From Pseudomonadota bacterium (GTDB lineage Bacteria > Myxococcota_A > Polyangia > Polyangiales > Polyangiaceae), in NCBI GenBank assembly GCA_023402175.1, contig JAEXCN010000544.1, positions 1 to 48,382 of the forward strand: a stretch of DNA of 48,382 bases, read 5' to 3'. The translations under genes and the position numbers were made by a program. The notes under the pieces were generated by a model that saw nothing but the letters and a program-made list of their open reading frames with translations, had not been told where the DNA came from and ran no database searches. Positions 41,613 through 48,382 of the stretch are shown piece after piece (the first letter of the stretch is position 1; every line of letters starts with the position of its first letter).

Positions 41613-43586
41613 TCAGCGGAGGCACTTCGTCGGGGTGTCGATGCCTAGGAGGTCGACTGCGCCCGAGTCGCGTTGTTGGAGGCGGAGCGTTGCGGTGGTC
41701 TTCGAGCACGCGAGGCGGAAGATCGCCGAGCGGCTCCACGGGCTGACCTCTCCGCCTTCGACGCGGCACGTGCCTGCTTTCGCGCCGGCCTCGAGCAGCA
41801 TCTTCGCGTGCGAGGCGATCCCGGCCTTCGTCTGGAGCGCTTTCGCGAGGGCAGCGTCGTCGCGTGCGGTCATGCGGAGCGCGAGCTCCTTCGCGACGCC
41901 GAGCTGGTCTTCGTCTGCCGGCTTCATGACGTCGAGCTTGAAGCCGAAGAGCCGCAGCGGAGTGCCCGTGCCGCGGACGGATGCACGAAGGATCCCGCGC
42001 GTGCAGCGGAAGAGCAGCTCGGCGTCGAGCGCGTCGTTGACGACCTCTGCCCGCGCGTAGCTGCACGTGCCGACCTCCTTCGCGATGCGCCCGCCGAGCG
42101 CGATCGCGTCGTTCAGTCCGAACTGCGCGCGGAGCGTCTCGGTGAACGTCTGCGCGTGATCGTCGTCGTTCCACTTCGGCCCGATGCGCTTCACGGCATC
42201 GGTCGCGCGCTCTACGAGGGCAGGGGCAGGATCGCGTTGGCGCGGAGCGAGCAAGTCCTCGGTCGCGATCGTGTCGAGGAGCCGCTCGACGACGCCGCTC
42301 AGGTCGGCACCGTCCGAGTTGCCGAGGAGGACGAAGCCGAAGTTGCGATCGGGATCGAATCGCAGACGCGCATGAAACCCGTCGAGATCGCCGTCGTGTC
42401 CGACGAGTCGATCGAAGTAGCAGCCCTTCAGCACCTCCCACGCGAGCCCGACCGAGCGCGAATGGGCGCGCGTCGTCCCGCCGGAGATCGTCGACGACCC
42501 GAGCGCGAATGGGAGATGCGGCGTGTGCATCTCGCGAAGCGTCGCGCGCTTGACCGGCCCGTCATCCGGGTCATCGCGCGGGGGCCATGCCGCGAGCTCG
42601 AAGCGGATGTACGCGGCCATGTCGCGCGCGCTCGAGTAGAGGCCGCCTGCCGCTTCACCCGCGCCGTTCGCCGTCATCGGCGCCGGCGCGAGCCGTGATC
42701 CTTCGTGCCGGTAGCCGACCGCGAGCCGGTCCTGCGGGAGCCGCGCGAGATCGAAGCCCGACGACGTCATCCCGAGCGGCTCGAGCAGCCGCGTCCGGAC
42801 GAAGTCGCGATAGGGCATGCCCGCCTTGCGACCGATCATCAACCCGAGGACACCGAAGCCGAAGTTCGAGTACCGATGGCCGAGCCCGGGATCGCTCGTC
42901 AGCGGCAGCTTCATCGCCTCGAGCAGATCGGCCTCGGTCGACGGGCGCGCGAGCTCCGCATAAGGCCCGCTCCGCGCGAGGCCGGCGCTGTGCGTCAGCA
43001 CCTGCTCGATCCGGATCGGTGGCGTGTCGCGATGCGGATACGCGACGTCGAGCTCGGGGAGGTGAGTCGCGAGCGCATCGCCGAGTGCGAGCTTCTCGTC
43101 GTCGCGGAGCGCCATCACCGACGTGGCGGTGAACGTCTTCGTGATCGAAGCGACCCGATAGATGGTCTCCGGCGTCGCGACGCGCTTGCTCTCGAGATCG
43201 GCGACGCCGCGTGCATGCAGAAGCACGTCCTCGCCGTCGACGACGAGCGCAAACGCGAAGCTCGCTCCGGTGACGGCACGATCGTGCTCCTTGTCGAGCT
43301 GCGCGGCGAGCTTCGTCGCGAGGCGCTGCGCCTGCTCCTTTCGCCTCGTCGCGTCGGGGAACGCCCACGTCGAAGCGACGGATGGATCGAGGAAGCGCTG
43401 TGGGCGCGGCCGGCTAGTCTCGGCGGCGACCCCGGCATCGGCCCCTCCATCCGGAGCCGCGACGCGGGCGCTCTCCCTCTGCGCCGGCGGAGGTGCCGGG
43501 GAGGGTCCCGGGCTCGCGCCGCACGCCGCGCCGAGCCCCGCAAAGCCGAGGAGCAAGGCGATGATCCGAGCCCGTGCGGTCGGCAC
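41613..43586 (-). CDS. beta-lactamase-family serine hydrolase lipoprotein
   Basis: A GTG at 43586 gives 657 aa starting VPTARARIIALLLGFAGLGAAC, a short signal with lipobox GAAC; an open frame continues upstream but is Gly/Ala-rich and antisense to the kinase. The class C beta-lactamase/penicillin-binding-like domain has SITKTF (the SxxK nucleophile), YSNFG (the YxN), and GHDGDLDGFHA in the place of KTG. Such proteins act as D-Ala-D-Ala peptidases, esterases or beta-lactamases in the periplasm; the HDG variant leans towards the esterase/peptidase group. A C-terminal part of about 200 residues is not recognised and contains several cysteines. Divergent from the Ser/Thr kinase at 43777. Confidence 0.88.
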   Translation of the reverse strand: MPTARARIIALLLGFAGLGAACGASPGPSPAPPPAQRESARVAAPDGGADAGVAAETSRPRPQRFLDPSVASTWAFPDATRRKEQAQRLATKLAAQLDKEHDRAVTGASFAFALVVDGEDVLLHARGVADLESKRVATPETIYRVASITKTFTATSVMALRDDEKLALGDALATHLPELDVAYPHRDTPPIRIEQVLTHSAGLARSGPYAELARPSTEADLLEAMKLPLTSDPGLGHRYSNFGFGVLGLMIGRKAGMPYRDFVRTRLLEPLGMTSSGFDLARLPQDRLAVGYRHEGSRLAPAPMTANGAGEAAGGLYSSARDMAAYIRFELAAWPPRDDPDDGPVKRATLREMHTPHLPFALGSSTISGGTTRAHSRSVGLAWEVLKGCYFDRLVGHDGDLDGFHARLRFDPDRNFGFVLLGNSDGADLSGVVERLLDTIATEDLLAPRQRDPAPALVERATDAVKRIGPKWNDDDHAQTFTETLRAQFGLNDAIALGGRIAKEVGTCSYARAEVVNDALDAELLFRCTRGILRASVRGTGTPLRLFGFKLDVMKPADEDQLGVAKELALRMTARDDAALAKALQTKAGIASHAKMLLEAGAKAGTCRVEGGEVSPWSRSAIFRLACSKTTATLRLQQRDSGAVDLLGIDTPTKCLR

Positions 43587-43776
43587 GGACGGACGATCGC
43601 ACGCTCCGCGCCGGTACGTGAGGAATTTCCCGTCATCGCCGCCGTTGCTCCGGGCTCGGCGATCCGTGCTCGACCAACGGACGTAGGTGACGACGTAGGT
43701 GCAGACCCTTTCCAAGCCGCCTTTCCCGGTGCCGTCGTCTCGACCACGGCCGAGGTGGGGCGCTATCATCCACGAC

Positions 43777-45513
43777 GTGGCGGAGTCCGGGAAAAAGGCC
43801 TCACCGGCGGCACTCGCGCCGAAGGCACCTCTGCCGCCTGTTCCGGCCGCAGTTGCTGCTGCCCCGCGCCCGCCGCCGGTACCGTCGCGAGCTCCACCCG
43901 TACCGCGTCCGGTCGAGGCACCCGCGTCGCTTCCTCCTGCAGCGGTCGCGACCGCGGACACCGACATCATCAACGCCGGCGGCGCGGGCACCGACACGCG
44001 TTCCGGTGGCCCCGCCGCCGCTCACGCGGTGCCGACGATCGGCGATCGGATCGGCAAGTACGTCGTCGAGCGGCTGATCGGATCGGGCGGCATGGGCCTC
44101 GTCGTCGCCGCCCGCCACGAGGCGCTCGGGGAGCTCGTCGCGATCAAGCTCCTAAGGCCGAAGGCCGCCGGCGACAAAGTGCACGCCGAACGCTTCGCGC
44201 GTGAGGCTCGCGCGATCATCAAGATCAGGAGCGAGCACGTCGTGCGCGTGCTCGATGCCGGTACGCTCGAGAGCGGCGCTCCGTACATCGTGATGGAGTA
44301 CCTCGTCGGTCGTGATCTCGCGGCGATCTTGCGCGAGCGCGGGCCGATGCCACCGGCGCTGGCGGCCGATCACATGCTCCAGGTCTGCGAGGCGGTGGCG
44401 AGCGCGCATGCCGCGGCGGTGGTGCATCGCGATCTCAAGCCATCGAACTTCTTCGTCACGCAGCGCGCGGACGGGACCACGCTCGTGAAGGTCCTCGACT
44501 TCGGCATCTCGAAGGCGATCGGGCAGGAAGGCGTCGTCGATCCCAACCTCACCGAGACACAGGCCGTGTTCGGATCGCCGACGTACATGTCCCCGGAGCA
44601 GATCCGGAGCGCGAAGCACGTCGATCACCGGAGCGACATCTGGTCGCTCGGCGTCGGCCTTTTCGAGCTCCTCACGGGCAAGCTCCCGTTCGCCGCCGAC
44701 AACGTCGCGGGCCTGCTCGCATCGATCGTCGCCGACCCGCCGTTCCTCCCGCGCGCGTTCGCTCCGGATCTCCCGCAGGACCTCGAGAACCTGCTCCTCG
44801 CGTGCCTCGAAAAGGATCCGAAGCAGCGCGTGCAATCCGTCGTCGAGCTCGCGTGTCGCCTCGCGCCGTTCGCCACGCAAAACGTCGAGACGCACAACCT
44901 CGTCGAGCGCATCCAGCGGCTCGCGACGAAGGCCGGGCAGCAGCTGAACAGCGCATCGGCACCGATCGCGCCAGAGCCCACCGGACGATCGTCGAACACG
45001 ACGGGGCCGAAGCTCCCGCAGCCATCACACGCGCACATCGCGGCGCCGCTCCCGGGCGCATGGCCGCCGAACGTCCTCCAGGACCCCCGTGCTTCCGGAG
45101 CGAGCTTCGGGATCACGGGGATGGATCTCTCCGCTGAAGCGCCGCCGGTCCCGACGGGGCGCAGCATGTTCGCTGGGATCGCGATCGGGCTCGCGGTGGC
45201 TGCGCTCCTCGTGATCGGCGGGCTCGGCGCCTGGTTCGGGATGGTCCGCGCCCCGGCCTCGTCGAGCGCGCCGCCAGGGCCGACTGCATCCAGTGCCGTG
45301 GCACCCGTCGCGCCTCCGATGTCGGCGCCCCCGTCTTCGGCGCCTGTTTCATCGGTCGTCGCCGTCGAATCTGCGGCGCCGGTCGCAGCCGCGAAGCCCG
45401 CAACTTCGGCGACGACGAAGAAGGCGGTGAAACATGGCCCGCCGAAGAGCACGCCGGGGACGAGCACGAACGCCGGCACGAAGGCGGTCGATCCGACGAA
45501 CGACCGTTTCTAG
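43777..45513 (+). CDS. Hanks-type Ser/Thr protein kinase, membrane anchored
   Basis: A GTG at 43777 gives MAESGKKASPAALAPK; an upstream GTG at 43699 would add 26 residues over the divergent promoter region and seems less likely. The 578-aa product has a Pro/Ala-rich N-terminal segment of about 85 residues. The kinase domain follows: GSGGMGLV, catalytic Lys in VAIKLL (K124), HRDLKPSN (217-224), DFG (241-243) and GSPTYMSPEQ. All key residues are present. A membrane helix (FAGIAIGLAVAALLVIGGLGAWFGM) comes after about 440 residues, and a Pro/Ser/Ala tail ends the chain. It heads a three-gene set with a PEGA/TPR-like protein and a lipoprotein. Confidence 0.92.
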   Translation: MAESGKKASPAALAPKAPLPPVPAAVAAAPRPPPVPSRAPPVPRPVEAPASLPPAAVATADTDIINAGGAGTDTRSGGPAAAHAVPTIGDRIGKYVVERLIGSGGMGLVVAARHEALGELVAIKLLRPKAAGDKVHAERFAREARAIIKIRSEHVVRVLDAGTLESGAPYIVMEYLVGRDLAAILRERGPMPPALAADHMLQVCEAVASAHAAAVVHRDLKPSNFFVTQRADGTTLVKVLDFGISKAIGQEGVVDPNLTETQAVFGSPTYMSPEQIRSAKHVDHRSDIWSLGVGLFELLTGKLPFAADNVAGLLASIVADPPFLPRAFAPDLPQDLENLLLACLEKDPKQRVQSVVELACRLAPFATQNVETHNLVERIQRLATKAGQQLNSASAPIAPEPTGRSSNTTGPKLPQPSHAHIAAPLPGAWPPNVLQDPRASGASFGITGMDLSAEAPPVPTGRSMFAGIAIGLAVAALLVIGGLGAWFGMVRAPASSSAPPGPTASSAVAPVAPPMSAPPSSAPVSSVVAVESAAPVAAAKPATSATTKKAVKHGPPKSTPGTSTNAGTKAVDPTNDRF

Positions 45514-45569
45514 GTCTGACGAAACTGCCCCCAGCGCGGGCGGCTGTTGCTACGCTCACTGTGTCGAGG

Positions 45570-46568
45570 ATGCAGCGGCATGTCTCTCGCATCGTTCGGA
45601 TCGTCTGCGCGGCAGCGCTCCTGACGACGTCCGGCCTCGCGCACGCCGACAAGCTGACGGATGCCGAGGAGCTGTTCCGCCGCGCGAAAGCGCTCATGGC
45701 CGAGAACAAGCACCGCGACGCGTGCCCGCTCCTCGAGGAGAGCCAGAAGCTCGATCCGCAGATGGGCACGCTGCTCAACCTGGCCATCTGCCACGAGAGC
45801 ATCGGCAAGACGGCTTCGGCGTGGGGTGAGTTCCGCGCGGTCGAGCAGCAGGCGCGAGCGGCGAACCGCGAAGACCGCGTGAAGCTCGCGCGCGAGCGCG
45901 CGGCGAAGCTCGAGCCGCGCCTGGCGCGCATCAAGATCGTGGTTCCGGCCCATGCGAAGGTGGCGGGGCTCGTCGTGACGGTGGACGGCGAGGCGAAGGG
46001 CGAGCCGCTCTGGTCCGGCGTCGCGGTCGATCCAGGAACACGCACGATCGAGGCGAGCGCACCGGGGAAGAAGCCCGCCTCGCTCCAGGTGAAGGTCGAC
46101 AACGAGGGAGCCGTGGTCCCGGTCACGATCCCGGAGCTCGAGGACGAGGCCGTCGCGAAGCTCAAGCCCATGCCCGATCTCGGCGGAGACGACGACCGCG
46201 CCCGCGACGAGGAGTACGCATCGAACCGCACGCGCAAGACGACCGGCCTCGTCGTCGGAGGGATCGGCGTCGCGACGATGGCGGCGGGCGGAGTCTTCGG
46301 TGTGCTCGCCATCGTCAACGACGGCAACGCGACGAAGGCTTGTCCGCAGCCATGTTTCGCCGGCAGCAGCGCGGCGAAAGCGGCCGACGATCGGACCGAT
46401 CGCGCGCTCGTCTTCGCGAACGTCGCCAATGTCGTGATCCCGATCGGCCTCGTCGCGGCGGCGATCGGCGGTTACATGTTCCTGAGCGCAGGTCCGACCG
46501 AGAAGCCCAGCGCGCGCGCATTCCTCTCTCCGCGCCCCGGCGGTGCCTCGTTCGAGGTGAGCTTCTGA
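45570..46568 (+). CDS. periplasmic TPR/PEGA-like protein with C-terminal membrane helices
   Basis: An ATG at 45570 gives 332 aa; a GTG at 45561 adds three residues. The signal peptide ends near LAHA-D. A TPR-like unit follows (AEELFRRAKALMAENKHRDACPLLEESQKLDPQMGTLLNLAICHESIGKTASAWGEF), then a PEGA-like beta domain (VTVDGEAKGEPLWSGVAVDPGTRTIEASAPGKK). The C-terminus has two hydrophobic segments around a loop with the pair CPQPC. Proteins of this design commonly accompany kinases in myxobacteria. It is 56 bp after the kinase and overlaps the next gene by one base, so the three are probably cotranscribed. Confidence 0.86.
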   Translation: MQRHVSRIVRIVCAAALLTTSGLAHADKLTDAEELFRRAKALMAENKHRDACPLLEESQKLDPQMGTLLNLAICHESIGKTASAWGEFRAVEQQARAANREDRVKLARERAAKLEPRLARIKIVVPAHAKVAGLVVTVDGEAKGEPLWSGVAVDPGTRTIEASAPGKKPASLQVKVDNEGAVVPVTIPELEDEAVAKLKPMPDLGGDDDRARDEEYASNRTRKTTGLVVGGIGVATMAAGGVFGVLAIVNDGNATKACPQPCFAGSSAAKAADDRTDRALVFANVANVVIPIGLVAAAIGGYMFLSAGPTEKPSARAFLSPRPGGASFEVSF

Positions 46569-47728
46569 TGGGCCGTCGGACGGTGCTGCTCTGGATCGGC
46601 GCGGCGAGCGTCGTGCTCGTCGCGTGTCAGGTCGTCGCCGGGATCGACCCTGTCGAGAAGGTGCAGCGCGCCTCGACCGACGGCGGCGGGAACGACGGCG
46701 CCGGGAAGGACGGCGCCATCCCCGATCCCTGCGCGCATGCGCTTCCACCGCCGGCACCGGAGAACGACGACGATCGCGACACGGAGCTGGCGCCGTTCTA
46801 TCTCGCCGTCCGCACCATCGACGTCGTCGCGAAGGCAGGGAGCACGTATCACGGCTTCGATCTCGACGGCGTCTGCACGTGCGACGAGCGCCCCGGTTCG
46901 GCCTTCGCGGGGGGACCATCGTGCACGCCGAAGCTCCGGCAATGCGATCTTGACGGCGGTGTCGACAACAACGGTGCGGCGCTCTTCGAGCAGTTCGCGC
47001 CGACCGGTTACTCCCCGAATGAGTCGGCGAACAAGGAGATCGCCGCCGGCGGTCGAGGCCTCCTCCTCTACATCAAGGGCTACAACGGGAAGAAGAACGA
47101 CCGCCAGGTCAGCGTCGGCGTGATGCTCAGCCACGGCATCCTCGACGGAAGCGGCTGCGGCACCTCGACGGGCAACAATCGCTCGCCGCCGGGCTGGTGC
47201 GGGAACGATCTCTGGAGCTACCCCCTCGAGTACGTGAAGCCGACGACGAAGGAGCCGCTCTTCCAGGGGAACGGCTACGTCAACGACGGAATGCTCGTGT
47301 TCCGCAGCGACGGGCAGACGAACATGTACTTGGGAGGAAGCGCGCTCACGTTCGGCTCGCCGGTAATGGCCGCGCGGATCGACAAGAACCAGCAGGGCCT
47401 CTGGACGCTCGACGGTCTGCTCGCCGGCCGCATCCCTGTCGCGGATCTTCTCGTCGCGACGGGGTCGCTGAATGACCCGCTCGGTGGCAAAGCGGGCCTC
47501 TGCAACAACGCGCAGGTGTTCGCAGGGGTGAAGAAGTCGCTCTGCGACGCCGTCGACATCAACCGCAGCAATGCGTTCGACTTCAAGGAAGGGGCGTGCG
47601 ACGCCGTCTCGTCCGCGATCGCATTCAATGCGGAGCAGGCCGGAGTCGGCGACGCGCACACCGAGCCCGAGGCGCCGAACCCGTGCTCGAAAGACCAGGT
47701 CAGCCCGGACCTGTACAGCTGCCCTTGA
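46568..47728 (+). CDS. lipoprotein of unknown function
   Basis: The ATG shares one base with the previous stop (TGATG). The 386-aa product has a short signal with lipobox LVAC and a Gly/Asp-rich linker. The mature domain has RTIDVVAKAGSTYHGFDLDGVCTC, several further cysteines, GRGLLLYIKGYNGKKNDRQVSVGVMLS and LWTLDGLLAGRIPVADLLVATG. Such proteins are frequent in Polyangiales genomes but are unnamed; the beta-rich composition suggests a lectin- or jelly-roll-like fold, which is a guess. It follows the PEGA-like protein and the kinase on one strand. Confidence 0.8.
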   Translation: MGRRTVLLWIGAASVVLVACQVVAGIDPVEKVQRASTDGGGNDGAGKDGAIPDPCAHALPPPAPENDDDRDTELAPFYLAVRTIDVVAKAGSTYHGFDLDGVCTCDERPGSAFAGGPSCTPKLRQCDLDGGVDNNGAALFEQFAPTGYSPNESANKEIAAGGRGLLLYIKGYNGKKNDRQVSVGVMLSHGILDGSGCGTSTGNNRSPPGWCGNDLWSYPLEYVKPTTKEPLFQGNGYVNDGMLVFRSDGQTNMYLGGSALTFGSPVMAARIDKNQQGLWTLDGLLAGRIPVADLLVATGSLNDPLGGKAGLCNNAQVFAGVKKSLCDAVDINRSNAFDFKEGACDAVSSAIAFNAEQAGVGDAHTEPEAPNPCSKDQVSPDLYSCP

Positions 47729-47993
47729 GCCACGCCTGCGGCTGCCCGGCGCCCGCGACGGCGTGGAAGGAGCGCGGGGCCGTCGGCCCGATCCGGACCT
47801 GAGCCCCTCCTTGCGAACACCTGTTGCTCTCCCTCCGGGGCGGTGGTAAGCGCCGTTCATCATCGGTGGGGACCGAGATCCTCGCAACGTCGTACGCGAC
47901 GTGCAGGCGAGTACCTCCCCCCAACCTCATCAGCCCTCGCCCCTGCCGGAAGGCAGAAGGAAAGGCACGCCCCATTCGGCGTGACCCGCGCGA

Positions 47994-48382
47994 TTGTCAA
48001 CCCCGTTCACGGAAGCGCTGAGCCAGCTCAACGACCGCGCCTTGCGCCGGCTGCTGGGAGCGCGCGCCTTTCTCCGCGGTTACGACTACGTCCGGCGGCA
48101 GGCCGTCTCGGACGTCCAGATGGAGGAGATCGCCGCACGGGGAGCCGTGCGGGGCACCGATCCCGAGCCGTATTCGGTGAAGCTCCAGGTGACGCCTTCG
48201 GGCTTCACCTCCGAGTGCTCATGTCCGGCGTTCCCCAAGATCAACGGTCACTGCAAGCACGTCGCGGCGCTGCTCATCGCGCTTCGTGATCAGGTGCGGC
48301 CCAAGCAGCCGCGCCTCGACGCACCCGCGAACGGGGCCGCTGCCGGGGCTCATGCGAGCCCGGGGGGTGGTGGGGCAGGGGC
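47994..48382 (+). CDS. SWIM zinc-finger protein, 3' end outside window
   Basis: The only start after an in-frame stop at 47982 is TTG at 47994. The 129 visible codons include LLGARAFLRGYDYVRRQAVSDVQM and the SWIM motif ECSCPAFPKINGHCKHVAALLIAL (CxC...CxH), which binds zinc and contacts DNA or protein. A Gly/Ala/Pro-rich linker then runs off the edge. In bacteria such N-terminal SWIM modules usually precede a SWI2/SNF2-type helicase, so that is the likely full-length identity, but the helicase part is not in the window. Confidence 0.82.
   Translation, partial: MSTPFTEALSQLNDRALRRLLGARAFLRGYDYVRRQAVSDVQMEEIAARGAVRGTDPEPYSVKLQVTPSGFTSECSCPAFPKINGHCKHVAALLIALRDQVRPKQPRLDAPANGAAAGAHASPGGGGAG

Noticed and set aside
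43587..43997. N-terminal extension of the serine hydrolase frame up to 43997
   Set aside because: The extra 137 residues are Gly/Ala/Thr low complexity, antisense to the kinase's Pro/Ala-rich N-terminus, and would place the signal peptide in the middle of the protein.
1..48382. tRNA, rRNA, insertion sequences, integrases or attachment sites
   Set aside because: No cloverleaf-like sequence, transposase or integrase motifs, or flanking target repeats were seen by eye; a covariance-model scan would be needed to exclude small RNAs.

Overview
The window reads as chromosomal DNA of a large-genome myxobacterium, most like the Polyangiales (Labilithrix/Sandaracinus-like). This is inferred from high GC with strong GC3 bias, many lipoproteins with acidic or Pro/Ala-rich linkers, Hanks-type Ser/Thr kinases, Cys-rich secreted proteins, a patatin and an ECF sigma module. 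No rRNA, tRNA, CRISPR array, insertion sequence or phage module was found.

Region 1 (1-11,400) holds surface and lipoprotein genes. Two putative heme lipoproteins are divergent (1-234 minus, 496-2250 plus). A bidirectional terminator follows, then a Cys-rich lipoprotein. The centrepiece is a pair of giant Asn/Ala-rich lipoproteins, 825 aa (3523-6000 minus) and 891 aa (8609-11284 plus). They share one unusual plan: lipobox, N-domain, about eleven 16-residue QGAN-type repeats, a Gly/Phe-rich hinge, about ten 16-residue NEFxNVF-type repeats, and a C-domain ending in VAKPE. Their upstream regions are homologous over roughly 325-400 bp. Both contain a sigma-54-type GG-N10-GC element and, about 200 bp further up, a 17-bp dyad that looks like an activator site. 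Between them lie an MlaF-type ATPase and a small c-type cytochrome. I regard this paired, apparently sigma-54-driven repeat-lipoprotein locus as the most likely undescribed system here.

Region 2 (11,600-22,250) carries a Ser/Thr kinase, a small lipoprotein, an SPW-like membrane protein, a patatin phospholipase and a long acyl-CoA dehydrogenase. A minus-strand Mla-like cluster follows: an SctJ/FliF-like lipoprotein, MlaF, a small membrane protein and two MlaE permeases. No MCE (MlaD) protein is present. The two MlaF ATPases of the window have complementary motif defects: one has a degenerate signature, the other lacks the H-loop histidine. That is what an asymmetric heterodimer would look like. 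A glutathione transferase ends the region.

Region 3 (22,250-31,400) has an envelope protein with a decayed copy of its own 3' end, then a minus-strand string reading ECF sigma factor, probable membrane anti-sigma, and four lipoproteins. The four lipoproteins are joined by three successive ATGA overlaps: a carboxypeptidase-regulatory-like protein, a Cys-rich repeat protein and two beta-propeller-like proteins.

Region 4 (31,400-37,530) contains a tightly packed ASCH / membrane protein / small protein / ABC-F set, and a three-gene membrane cassette (YqjD/DUF883-like, phage-holin-III-like, DUF3618).

Region 5 (37,600-48,382) is more eroded. It has a frameshifted Uma2 remnant, a truncated trypsin-like gene abutting a gene fragment, an outer-membrane-like lipoprotein, an unknown 252-aa protein, and a beta-lactamase-family hydrolase divergent from a second kinase. 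The kinase leads a three-gene set with a TPR/PEGA-like protein and a lipoprotein. A SWIM zinc-finger protein runs off the right edge.
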